Origin: Helicobacter suis HS1
GTDB lineage: Bacteria > Campylobacterota > Campylobacteria > Campylobacterales > Helicobacteraceae
DNA: 64,000 nucleotides
Reading direction: 5' to 3'
Assembly (NCBI RefSeq): GCF_026000295.1
Contig: NZ_AP026769.1
Coordinates: forward strand, 558,001 to 622,000
Shown in pieces: positions 1 through 10,587 of this stretch. Numbering within the stretch: the first letter of the stretch is position 1; the number at the start of each line of letters is the position of its first letter. The notes under the pieces were generated by a model, which saw only the letters and a list, made by a program, of their open reading frames with translations, did no database searches and was not told the origin of the DNA. Made by a program: the position numbers and the translations under genes.

Positions 1-464
1 CACCTTGATCTCCCCACTTACCCCAAAATTCCTCTCTCTCTCTCTCTCTCTCTTGTGAACCTTATGGGGTGTTTTTTCTAGGGGCTTTTGAGCCTCAAAG
101 AAAATGGTCTTTTAAATCTTGGGTAGAACTTGCCTTAAAAATCTCACCAGATTTTCAAATTGTACTTTGTGGTTCAAAGGAAGAGATAGATGAGGCACAA
201 GAGATCATGTTAGGTTTCCCTAAGGCTATTAATCTTGTAGGAAAAACCGCCTTTATAGAACTTTTACATGTCCTCTCTAAAGCCTCTTTTATTGTTTCTG
301 TAGAAACAGCAATACCTCACTATGCTGTAGCTTTAGGCTTAGGTCCAATTTTTATAATCCCTAACGCCAATGCTCTCGTCCAGTTTGTCCCCTATCCAGA
401 ATATATACAAGCTAATTACCATGTGATCTACCATCCTAAAATGGAAGCCTTATTAGCAACATAG
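1..464 (+). CDS. Glycosyltransferase family 9 (heptosyltransferase-like), 3' part, phase OFF
   Basis: C-terminal half of a GT9 protein, the family that adds heptose or other sugars to lipopolysaccharide from an ADP/GDP donor in the cytoplasm. The segment FFLGAFEPQRKWSFKSW resembles the GT9 donor-binding start (PGA..P.K.W), and VSVETAIPHYAVALG resembles the conserved S.DT...H.A.A.G block. The 5' part enters the window in frame 1 (reading HLDLPTYPKIPLS before the CT repeat) and runs into TAG at 79. The 3' part is open in frame 3 to the stop at 462-464. With 11 CT units the halves are out of frame; 10 or 13 units would join them. Family fairly sure, acceptor unknown. Confidence 0.7.
32..53. repeat. 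(CT)11 simple sequence repeat inside the GT9 gene
   Basis: Eleven perfect CT units inside coding sequence. Dinucleotide tracts in Helicobacter glycosyltransferase genes are known slipped-strand phase-variation switches. The present count leaves the gene off. Confidence 0.85.
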
Positions 465-891
465 ACTAGATCTAAGAATCTACTGCCCTGGATTTTCTGA
501 GAAAGTAGCTGAAAAAATGAAAGCTGTGGATGGGAGGTTGGTTAGGTAGGGTGGTGGCTCTTAAAGCTAGTACTTCTATCCATTATAAACTACACCACAA
601 ATAAGTTTTTTAAAAGATAGAGTAAAAAGAGCTAGTTATAACGGATGTAATAAAATATATAAGTTTTTTATAGATGATCTGTATCCAACAAAAACAAGAT
701 TTTTATAAATCAAGGAGTTTTAAATCCTTTTATAACCCACTTTTTACACAAAAATAACACTCTCTCCTACCACCGCCCTTCACTCTGCGCCTTAGCCTCG
801 TTTAATTTTTAGGATTTGCTAGGTGTTGTTTTGTTATTTACGCTCACAAGGCTAACCGCGCTAGAATTAAAAAAGTCTTTTAGGAAAAATT
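465..891. other. Intergenic region with no intact gene
   Basis: AT-rich, full of stops, and no convincing gene, RNA or terminator. Positions 789-803 match 2303-2317 exactly (15 bases, antisense to the 3' end of the small gene at 2299-2487), so a decayed relative of that gene may have stood here. The two flanking genes converge on this stretch. Confidence 0.5.
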
Positions 892-2168
892 TCATGAGCT
901 TACTTTTTGGATTAGCATGCGTTTAAACTTTGACTTGCCTCCAATATAGGGCATATACTGCGTTAGTTTTGCAATTTTAAACCCACACTCTAACACACCA
1001 TTTAAAATAGGATTGGTTGACACTGCAAAGGGTAAATCGTAGTCGTTAGGGATATAGCTATTATCCACGAGTAAAGTCCCGCTATCATCAAATCTTTTAT
1101 ACACATCAGGAATCTCCTCAAGGGGGACAAACTTTAGTCTAGCAATATTGGATCTATTTTTAATGGAAAAATTAGTAAAAAATGCCCTGCTGCGCGCACT
1201 AACTGGCGTTTAGGGTTTAAATACCAATACACGCTATTAAAACCCGGCCTTACCTTATTTTGTGCAAAATAGGGAATGCAAGCGGTGCTGATGGGGAGTG
1301 TAACATTGGATAAAATGATAAATTTCTTTTTACTCTTAATGAGAATCTGCCAATATTCTATGGCGCGCGAAAAGGGCGGATTGGTGCACACAATGTCGGC
1401 TTCCTGCTCTAAAATCCTTAAAGACTCCTTTTCTTCAAAGCCCCCCGTGTAGCCCGGTGGGGTGCGCTTCATCTCGTGCGCCCCCTCTTTGGTGAAGATA
1501 TAGCCCCGCGCCCCCGCATTGAATAAATCCTGTTGGCTGCCATAATGCGTACAAATGAGTTTTTTAAGTTTGAGTCTAAAGAAATGCTTTAAAAAATACA
1601 GCGCAAACGCGCTAGAGTCGGTGTAATCTCTATTCTCCCCGATCGCATCATCGCAGTTACAAAACACGACTTTATCCTGCCATATTTTTAGAGGGTATTT
1701 AGACAATTCTTTTTCTACATCCTCGTATCTAGTATAAAACTCATCGTTTTTGACACGCATGGCCTTGTTTAAAATGTCAGCTCTTGCAAGTCTCCGTTCT
1801 TGCAGACTGGGCGTGGTGAGGGGCTTTAGGGCGCGTTGTTGTCTAGGCAATTTGATGCTCACTTGGGCGACAAAATCAGGATGTGCTTTAATAAAACTTA
1901 AATAATTTTCAAAGAGTGCGGGGTTATAAAAATAGATTTCTCGCGTTTGCACTTCTCTTAAATGGGCAAAGGCGTTTTTAAGGTCCTGCTCGATTTGGCG
2001 CATATTAGCCACTTCACAAGTGAAAAGATAGCTATAAGTGTTCTCTTGTGATTGCCCCGTAACGCTGTTGTATTCTTTAAGCCGCCTTTTTAGGTCATGG
2101 GTGATGCCAATTTTACACTTGCTAGGCTCTAGACTGGATTGGACAATGTAGAGGTATTGTTTGGGCAT
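892..2168 (-). pseudogene. EcoRI-type adenine DNA methyltransferase with N-terminal T5orf172/GIY-YIG-like domain, frameshifted
   Basis: The N-terminal ~75 residues (YLYIVQSS...KIGITHDLKRRLKEY) look like the T5orf172/MUG113 branch of the GIY-YIG fold. From about residue 135 the protein resembles the EcoRI adenine methylase family: NDEFYTRYEDVEKEL, then VCTNPPFSRAIEYW, whose NPPF is the catalytic motif IV that binds the flipped adenine. The frame ends with a stop at 1134-1136. The C-terminus (VPLEEIPDVYKRFDDSG... to 892) continues in another frame, so one base is lost or gained near 1134-1150. Both pieces together are about 420 residues, a sensible full length. No restriction endonuclease partner is visible. 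Type II orphan or regulatory methylation is possible if the shift is an error. Confidence 0.7.
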
Positions 2169-2298
2169 GGGGTTTTCCTAAAAGTTTGCAAAGGGGTATT
2201 TTAACACAGGGGGAGTCATTTTTTAAACTTAAGAAACCCCAAGCCCCCACATTAGGGGCGTAACTCTATCTAACTACCACTCCTTGCCCTTATGCTCT

Positions 2299-2487
2299 TT
2301 AAGCCTTAGCCTCGTTTTGCTTTTGAGATTTATACTGGTATTGTGCTTGTGCCATGTGGCTTTGTGCGGCTTCTTTGTCCCCTCTAGCCTCTACTTCCTT
2401 GCTTTGGGCGTAGTGGTAGTCGCCTTGTTTTTTATTGTTTTCTGCCCTTTGTCTAAACATGTCCTCTTGGTTTTTGTAGTAAGCCAT
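2299..2487 (-). CDS. Small charged hypothetical protein (62 aa)
   Basis: A 62-residue, very hydrophilic protein rich in Q, A, E and K (MAYYKNQEDMFRQRAENNKK...), probably helical, without signal peptide or membrane segment. The start is well supported: AAGGAG lies 5 bases before the ATG. I do not recognise a family; no cysteines or catalytic motifs are visible. It follows the broken LRAT-like gene on the same strand, whose remnant reading frame overlaps its start by about 35 bases. Confidence 0.6.
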   Translation of the reverse strand: MAYYKNQEDMFRQRAENNKKQGDYHYAQSKEVEARGDKEAAQSHMAQAQYQYKSQKQNEAKA

Positions 2488-3052
2488 TAGTTCTCCTTTC
2501 TTGCGCTAGACTAAAGTTTAATATCCCATTCATAAAAACCGCCTTCTCATCTGAGAGTTTGTAGCGTTTATAGATGGCTTCTTTGACATCTTTTAAGAGA
2601 TAACTAGCATCATCTTTTTCGCCCAATAGGCAATGGCACACAAACTTGTGGCAATTACACTCTTCAGAGTTTGGAACCTTGGCATACTTAAATTTCTTGC
2701 CCACATATTCTTGAACTTTCAACTTCTTTTAGACCCAATGATGGCACATATTCCTCATCTTTTGCATTTGCTTCTCCTATTTTTTGGTGTTTGGTAAAAA
2801 CATAAATCTCTGTAGCAAAGGGCAATCCATCCACAAAACCTTTTGGACTTGATTAAACCACTTCGCCCGTGCTGAGTAATTCGACAATTCGATTGTTGCC
2901 TACATAAATGTCTGAAGTTCGGCAACATTCCCTAACAAATCACAACAAAGCACGCTACCAATTTCAGGTCCTTTAACAGTGCCCTGTGTGCGCTTCCAAC
3001 CCTTGTAACCAAAATATTCCAAAAAACCACCTAGCAACCATGGTCACACCAT
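2453..3052 (-). pseudogene. LRAT-like (NlpC/P60-related) cysteine acyltransferase/peptidase, multiply broken
   Basis: Joined over three frames, the minus strand reads a protein with the lecithin:retinol acyltransferase-like layout: GSVLCCDLLGNVAE, then DIYVGNNRIVELLSTGEVV, then EIYVFTK, then NSEECNCHKFVCHCLLG. The last contains the NC motif holding the nucleophilic Cys. A base is missing exactly at the expected catalytic His (GAA-C_T-TCA-GAC would read E-H-S-D before IYVG). Further damage: TGA at codon 3 after the ATG at 3052, TAA after STGEVV, and a frame change before VQEYVGKKFKY. A good AAAGGAG site precedes the ATG. Bacterial LRAT-like proteins are papain-fold enzymes of mostly unknown substrate. 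Domain call inferred by eye. Confidence 0.6.
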
Positions 3053-3068
3053 TTTCTCCTTTTTGTTT

Positions 3069-3944
3069 CTAAAGTTCTACCTCTAACATCTGCTCCACAA
3101 TCTCTATATGCCGACGCATGCTCTCTTTAAAATCGAAGAGTTTAACCCTTTCTAAGCCTTTTTGGATGCATTCTTGACGCAAAGCTTCATCAGTTAGGGC
3201 ACTCTCTAGGGATTTAGCAATGTCTGTAGTGTTATAGGGGTTGCAATAAAAACCCGCATCGCCTAAAATCTCGGGCATGCAAAACACATCGCTTGCCAGC
3301 ACCACACAAGAGGCGTGCATGGCTTCCACCATGGGTAAGCCAAACCCCTCTGCTAAACTCCCCCACCAGAGCAGGTGGGCATGGGCATAAAGGGTTTGCA
3401 GCAAGGCATCGGACACATAGCCTAGATTGACAATGAAGTCTTGTTTAAAATACTGCTCATCCTCTGTATCCAAATTATTGGGCGCGCCCGTGAGCACAAT
3501 TTTAAAGCGGTTTTGTAACTCTTGAGGCAAGAGTTTGAAGGCATCGATGAGTCCGCGCACATTGCGCCGTTTCGCATTGGCTCCCACCACTAAAATAAAT
3601 TCCCCCAAATTGGAGGGTATGGCTTCTGAGTGGGTGTCTCTATATTCTCTTAGTCCGTGATATATAGGATGCACCGCCTCTTGAGAAAAGCCAAATGTCT
3701 TTAAAATCTCTTTTTTAACATATTGGCTAAAGCAAATCACCTCTGTATAAGCCGCCATCTTAGGCAAGACTAGGCGTTCCCAAGTATCCTTAAATTTTTT
3801 GTCGACATACCACGCTTGTTCATCGCATAAGGGCAAATCGTGGATGCAACCCAAGGTTTTTTGAGCATTGAGCGTAACCCCCAAATAGGAGGGTTCGATA
3901 TATAAATCAAATTTTTCTGCATCGATCATGTTTTTCTTTCTCAA
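3069..3944 (-). CDS. Glycosyltransferase family 4, N-terminally truncated
   Basis: C-terminal two thirds of a GT-B retaining glycosyltransferase (GT4), probably acting on surface polysaccharide at the inner membrane. Visible: FILVVGANAKRRNVRGLIDAF (start of the donor domain) and GSLAEGFGLPMVEAMHASCVVLASD...PEILGDAG, the E(x7)E donor-binding block. The usual N-terminal acceptor domain (about 70-100 residues) is missing. Only a TTG at 3944 can serve as start, and it lies 7 bases from the point where the copied 23S rRNA sequence begins, so the 5' end appears to be replaced rather than naturally short. Terminates at 3069 just beyond the LRAT-like remnant. Confidence 0.75.
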   Translation of the reverse strand: MRKKNMIDAEKFDLYIEPSYLGVTLNAQKTLGCIHDLPLCDEQAWYVDKKFKDTWERLVLPKMAAYTEVICFSQYVKKEILKTFGFSQEAVHPIYHGLREYRDTHSEAIPSNLGEFILVVGANAKRRNVRGLIDAFKLLPQELQNRFKIVLTGAPNNLDTEDEQYFKQDFIVNLGYVSDALLQTLYAHAHLLWWGSLAEGFGLPMVEAMHASCVVLASDVFCMPEILGDAGFYCNPYNTTDIAKSLESALTDEALRQECIQKGLERVKLFDFKESMRRHIEIVEQMLEVEL

Positions 3945-3950
3945 TGTTTT

Positions 3951-4560
3951 GGCCTTTCACCCTATCCACAGCTCATCCCAGCCCGTTTCTATGGGCACGG
4001 GTTCAGTCCTCCATAAGCTATTACACTTACTTCAACTTGGCCATGGATAGATCACTTGGCTTCGGGTCTGCAGCATCTGACTAAAACGCCCTATTCAGAC
4101 TCGCTTTCGCTACGGCTCGTTTTCACTTAACCTTGCCAGGACATCCGTCTCGCAGGAGTGTTATGCAAAAGGCAGGGCAAAAGTGAGGGCATACACCCCC
4201 AAACCCGTTAATTTTCCACGAATAACAGAGACATTAATAACAATCTTCTTCATCGGTTCTTTTCACCTTTCCCTCACGTACTTGTGCGCTATCGGTCAAA
4301 GAGGAGTATTTAGGGTTGGAGAGTGGTCTCCCCAGCTTCAGCCCGGATTTCTCGTGTCCTGACCTACTCTGGATTCTACTATCTTTGAAAAAACTTTTCG
4401 CATACAAGGCTATCACTTTCTATGGCATCTTTTCCAAGCACTTCTGCTAAATTTTTTCTTAGAATCTTGTAGTCCTCAACCCCGCATGCAAGCACGCGGT
4501 TTGCCCTTTTCCCCTTTCGCTCGCCACTACTTAGGAATCTCACTTGATTTCTTTTCCTCT
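3951..4560. repeat. Partial copy of 23S rRNA sequence (source 7160-7773)
   Basis: Forward-oriented near-copy of the 5' domain of the 23S gene, offset about 3209-3213 bases. It matches almost base for base except for four single-base deletions in the copy (C at ~3960, G at ~4284, ~4428 and ~4534), a few substitutions, and an 84-base block (4171-4254) unlike 7381-7464 but equal in length. It starts where the GT4 gene loses its 5' end and finishes where the 5S gene loses its 3' end. Not a functional rRNA. Probably an assembly patch; see findings. Confidence 0.85.
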
Positions 4561-4659
4561 TTCCCACCCTTGCAAAGGGCAGTATCATCGGCGTTAGAGA
4601 GCTTGACTTCCAGGTTCGGGATGGGACTGGGTATTTCCTCTCTACTAGGGACACGGGAG
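4561..4659 (-). rRNA. rrf: 5S ribosomal RNA, 3' end missing
   Basis: The minus strand carries the 5S core: CCCATCCCGAACCTGGAAGTC followed by CGCCGATGATACTGCC and a GGGTGGGAAAG region. The 5' end is placed near 4659 by counting back from CCGAAC as in E. coli 5S. About 12-20 bases at the 3' end, which should pair with the 5' CTCCCGTGTCC, are absent because the sequence switches at 4560/4561 into the copied 23S fragment. It lies downstream of the 23S gene on the same strand, the normal 23S-5S order. Confidence 0.8.
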
Positions 4660-5087
4660 AAAAAGCGTAGCTTTTTCTGTAGTGAAGTTTTCTTAGCACA
4701 GTTTTTTTAGTAAACTTCCCCTTAGCACAGCTTTCTTTTAAGCTTTTGTAAACTCTCTTAAGCTTTTTATAAAATAGCAAGCTTTAACTTTCTCTGCAAC
4801 CTTGCCACACAGAAAAGCTTAAATTGCTTAAAACTTTTAAGCCTTCTTTAACTTAAGCAACTTATTTAGGCAAGTCTCTTAAAAGAACTCTTAAACTCTC
4901 TTAGCACCTTTAGCCCTTAAGACCTTCTAAGTTTTCACATTCAGTAAAACCTAGATTATGCTTAAATTGTGCTTGAAAGCTACAGAAAAGCTAAAAAGTT
5001 TAAAGCTTAAAAAGCCACACTTAAATAGCCATGTAAAGTCTCTACAAAGTCTTACACTCAATAAGGCGGTGTAACCTAGCATGCAAA
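4660..5087 (-). other. 23S-5S spacer
   Basis: About 430 bases of AT-rich spacer between the 23S 3' end and the 5S 5' end, rich in TTAAGC/CTTAAG-like words. No tRNA or ORF is supported. It contains the 3' arm of the 23S processing stem (5052-5071). Confidence 0.6.
5052..5071 (-). other. 3' arm of 23S rRNA processing stem
   Basis: A 20-base sequence perfectly complementary to 8010-8029 on the other side of the 23S gene. In the transcript the two arms would pair and bring the 23S ends together, the usual RNase III cleavage stem. Confidence 0.8.
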
Positions 5088-7982
<2,895 letters not shown>

Positions 7983-8426
7983 CATATCCGCTAAAGTGTT
8001 GCATCAGCTCACCGCCTTATTGAGTGTAATTCTTTTGGCTTTGTAGTTTACCCTTTACATAGGCTATTAACAATAAAAAACCAAATAACACTAAGAAAAC
8101 TAAAAACCAATCTTTAAAGGAAAAAGAGAAAAGCGATCAAAACCTCAATCTTTGCAACTTAACACAATCTATAAGGCTTATTCTCGTTAAAACTTAACCC
8201 TAAAACCCTTTAAAATGCTAGCTTTCTTAGAAGCAAAAGCTGATTTTATCGTTGATAAACTTAAGGCATGCTGAAATGTTTAGGAAGGTTTGTTGGGTAT
8301 AAAGCTTTTTGGATATTATTAGGGTTAAAGCATTTGTGGTAGCTAGGGTGAGTGGCTCGCTATTGTGGCTTACTATTTTGATCTTTAAGATTTTTAGTGT
8401 TGGCTACTATAATAGGGTTATTAAGT
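7983..8426 (-). other. 23S rRNA leader and upstream region
   Basis: About 440 bases between the 23S 5' end and the small coiled-coil gene. It holds the 5' arm of the processing stem and an AT-rich leader. The promoter must lie here, but I could not pick a convincing -10/-35 pair (TTATAGATT near 8170 on the minus strand is the best weak candidate). No tRNA seen. Confidence 0.5.
8010..8029 (-). other. 5' arm of 23S rRNA processing stem
   Basis: Perfect 20-base complement of 5052-5071; expected RNase III processing helix of the 23S precursor. Confidence 0.8.
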
Positions 8427-8627
8427 TTAAGAATTACCTTGAGAATTACCTTGTTGGGGATTATCTTGGTTTAACAGATTATCCAGTGTGTCTAAATCAT
8501 GGCCTATCTCTTTGAGTTCACTTGCAATCTGTGCAAGCTGTTCCTCTACATGGCTTAAATCATCTTTGATTTCTTCAAATTCCTCAAAGAGTTCATCAAT
8601 GTTTTGGGTGTTATTTTCTGCTTTCAT
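8427..8627 (-). CDS. Small acidic coiled-coil protein (66 aa)
   Basis: MKAENNTQNIDELFEEFEEI... is strongly acidic with a heptad-like pattern through EQLAQIASELKEIGHDLDTLDNLL, ending in a twofold QGNS repeat. No signal peptide or membrane segment if the ATG at 8627 is used. A longer frame from 8723 would add a hydrophobic leader, but that part is antiparallel-free coding sequence of carA in another phase, so I prefer the short form. Its ATG overlaps the last 17 bases of carA, suggesting translational coupling. Family not recognised. Confidence 0.5.
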   Translation of the reverse strand: MKAENNTQNIDELFEEFEEIKDDLSHVEEQLAQIASELKEIGHDLDTLDNLLNQDNPQQGNSQGNS

Positions 8628-9726
8628 GGAGCATCCTTGTGAAGTGGTGGAAAATATAAAGCCCATCATGAGGACCAGGGCTAGCCTCAGGGTGGTGCTG
8701 GATAGAAAGAATAGGGGCGTCATTATAACGCACCCCCTCTATCGTACCGTCAAATAAATTTTGGTGGGTGAGGGTGGCTATTTTTAAGAGCTGATCGGGC
8801 ACACAATAATTATGGTTTTGGGCGCTAATTTCAATGTGCTTTGTACTCAGATTAAGCACGGGGTGATTGCTCCCATGGTGGCCAAATTTGAGTTTATAGG
8901 TGTTATAGCCATGGGCGATACTAAGTAGCTGGTGTCCTAGACAAATACCTAAAATAGGGATTTTAGTCTCAATTAGATCGCTAATTTCATGGATAGCATT
9001 TTTTAAAAAAAGCGGATCGCCCGGACCATTAGAAATTAAAATCCCGACAATTTCCCCTCTTTTATAAGCCTCTATTAGCATGCTTGCCTTGCTCTCTGGG
9101 GCAAAACATAAAGGTTTTAAACCTACCTGTACAAGACAATTTAAAATATTGCGTTTCACCCCAAAATCTAGCACAGCCACACAGCGCGGATTATCTTTCT
9201 CTTGATACTCTAGGGTTGTAAAATCAAAATACCCTTGCGTGTGGGGTTTTGTGGAAAAAAAGGGGGGGATAAGATGTTGAGTAGGATTTGAAGCCTGTAA
9301 AAGTTTTTGTAGTTCTGATTTATTTAGATTATCTGTAGAGATAATAGCCCGCATCGCTCCCTCATCTCTAAGCATTCCTACCAATGCGCGGGTATTAAGT
9401 CCACACAGCCCCAAAATCCCCTGTTTTTGTAAAAACGCCCCCAAACTTTGCCTAGCTCTAAAATTAGAATAACAACTAGGATAATTTCGTACCAGAATGC
9501 CCGCACAAAAACTATGAGAAGATTCCATGTCCATTTCATTAATCCCCACAACCCCCACCTCAGGGGCACTAAACACCACAAACTGCCCACAATAACTTGG
9601 ATCGCTAATGATTTCCTCATACCCGCTCATGGCCGTGTTAAACACCACCTCGCCCACCACAAGCCCACAAGCCCCAAAACTTTGTGCTTCTAAAAATAAC
9701 CCGTTTTCAAATAAAAGAGTGGCTAT
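8611..9726 (-). CDS. carA: Carbamoyl-phosphate synthase small (glutaminase) subunit
   Basis: Supplies ammonia from glutamine to the large subunit CarB for carbamoyl phosphate, feeding pyrimidine and arginine synthesis in the cytoplasm. The class I amidotransferase domain is visible: GICLGHQLLSIAHGY with the nucleophilic Cys and HHPEASPGPHDG with the catalytic His and Glu. The N-terminal CarA domain (LFENGLFLEAQSFGACGLVVGEVVFNTAMSGYEE) begins near 9720, so the GTG at 9660 is too far in. No ATG, GTG or TTG is found in frame at the expected place; an ATA sits at 9726-9724, overlapping the DUF507 stop. Either an unusual start or a base error. carB is not in the window. Confidence 0.9.
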   Translation of the reverse strand: MATLLFENGLFLEAQSFGACGLVVGEVVFNTAMSGYEEIISDPSYCGQFVVFSAPEVGVVGINEMDMESSHSFCAGILVRNYPSCYSNFRARQSLGAFLQKQGILGLCGLNTRALVGMLRDEGAMRAIISTDNLNKSELQKLLQASNPTQHLIPPFFSTKPHTQGYFDFTTLEYQEKDNPRCVAVLDFGVKRNILNCLVQVGLKPLCFAPESKASMLIEAYKRGEIVGILISNGPGDPLFLKNAIHEISDLIETKIPILGICLGHQLLSIAHGYNTYKLKFGHHGSNHPVLNLSTKHIEISAQNHNYCVPDQLLKIATLTHQNLFDGTIEGVRYNDAPILSIQHHPEASPGPHDGLYIFHHFTRMLHESRK

Positions 9727-10274
9727 AGAAAACCCTTTTTGCGTAATTCTTCCTCATACATGCGATCAAAGACTAGTTCGTATTCATCGCTACCCACAGG
9801 AAGTTTTCGTTTGTAATTTTTAATTTTCTCACTCACCTCTAATTCTACGCTCTCATAGAGTTTAGCGTAGGTGTCTATGGATTTAAAAATCACATTACGG
9901 ATTAAGTTTTCTGAAACAGAAAACATGAGCAAATCTTCTTCTAAAATTTTTTCTAAAATTTTATGTGAAAGCAGATTGCAACGATCTTCCCAGCCCAATA
10001 CAAAATCCTCTTTAAGCGCTAATTGTTTTTTAATCATCCAGAAAAGTTGCCGCTCGTCCATGCGCATGAATTCTATTTCATCTAGGTTTTCCTCTAATAA
10101 ATCCCGCGCTCTATGATCAATGGCAACTTCTTGATCCACATTTTCTTGTACAACGGAAAGTGTAATTTGGGTGAGGGATTCTAAAGTGCCTTTGAGTTCT
10201 AAAAGGGTGGATTGGACTAGATCCTGGGCGATTTTATTGACGATGTAGCGGATGTGGTTTGGTTTTAATCTCAT
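9723..10274 (-). CDS. DUF507 family protein
   Basis: A 183-residue protein (MRLKPNHIRYIVNKIAQDL...) matching the DUF507 family seen next to carA in H. pylori, which appears as two related ~90-residue halves. The ATG at 10274 is preferred over the one 12 bases upstream (10286) because GGAG lies 7 bases before it. Soluble, rich in charged residues, no catalytic motif visible. Its stop overlaps the probable carA start, so the two genes are likely co-transcribed. Function unknown. Confidence 0.8.
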   Translation of the reverse strand: MRLKPNHIRYIVNKIAQDLVQSTLLELKGTLESLTQITLSVVQENVDQEVAIDHRARDLLEENLDEIEFMRMDERQLFWMIKKQLALKEDFVLGWEDRCNLLSHKILEKILEEDLLMFSVSENLIRNVIFKSIDTYAKLYESVELEVSEKIKNYKRKLPVGSDEYELVFDRMYEEELRKKGFL

Positions 10275-10286
10275 CTTTTGCTCCAT

Positions 10287-10587
10287 CTATAATCTTTAAA
10301 TTGGGCGCTATTTTAACATAATCTAGCAGAAAAATTATTTCCAAAAAGTTGCAGAATTGGCGATTAACTTTGGCATGTTAAAATCTGCAGATTTTTTTTT
10401 ACCCACTGCGTGCTAAAGCCCGCTAGCTTAGCTAAAGCGATTAAGGCGTAGCTATAAGGTTTTGTTATAATCACCAGAGTAAGGGCTCAACTCTAAAGAG
10501 TAGAGGCCGCTAGATCGCCGCTACCAAGCCCTGATGATCCTCTCAATCCTCTAGCTTGACGCGCGGGGAGTATGTCAAAGGAGTTAA
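10287..10587 (+). promoter_or_regulatory. Intergenic region with promoter and structured leader of dsbI
   Basis: A TATAAT -10 box lies at 10466-10471 in a TTGTTATAAT context, giving a leader of about 110 bases before dsbI. The leader can fold: AGGGCT at 10482-10487 pairs with AGCCCT at 10527-10532, enclosing a hairpin ACTCT-AA-AGAGT and a GGC/GCC pairing, followed by a second C-rich/G-rich pair before the AAAGGAG ribosome site. It matches no riboswitch class I know. Could be a cis-regulatory leader or a small RNA. Confidence 0.45.
10380..10395. terminator. Palindrome followed by a T run
   Basis: A 16-base perfect palindrome (AAAATCTGCAGATTTT) running into T residues upstream of the dsbI promoter. 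It may act as a terminator for plus-strand transcription, but the stem is AT-rich and lacks a proper loop. Confidence 0.3.

Noticed and set aside
2284-2490. 68-codon plus-strand ORF rich in L and V
   Set aside because: It is the antisense of the small charged gene with a strong ribosome site.
4234-4780. ORFs across the 5S gene and the 23S copy
   Set aside because: They read through rRNA sequence and have no protein-like features.
8309-8515. 68-codon plus-strand ORF near the 23S leader
   Set aside because: No ribosome site or family; it overlaps the better supported coiled-coil gene antisense.
9255-9269. A7G7 run in carA, and the G7 run in acnB near 22534, as phase switches
   Set aside because: Both genes are open across the runs and are housekeeping genes; the runs encode ordinary residues.
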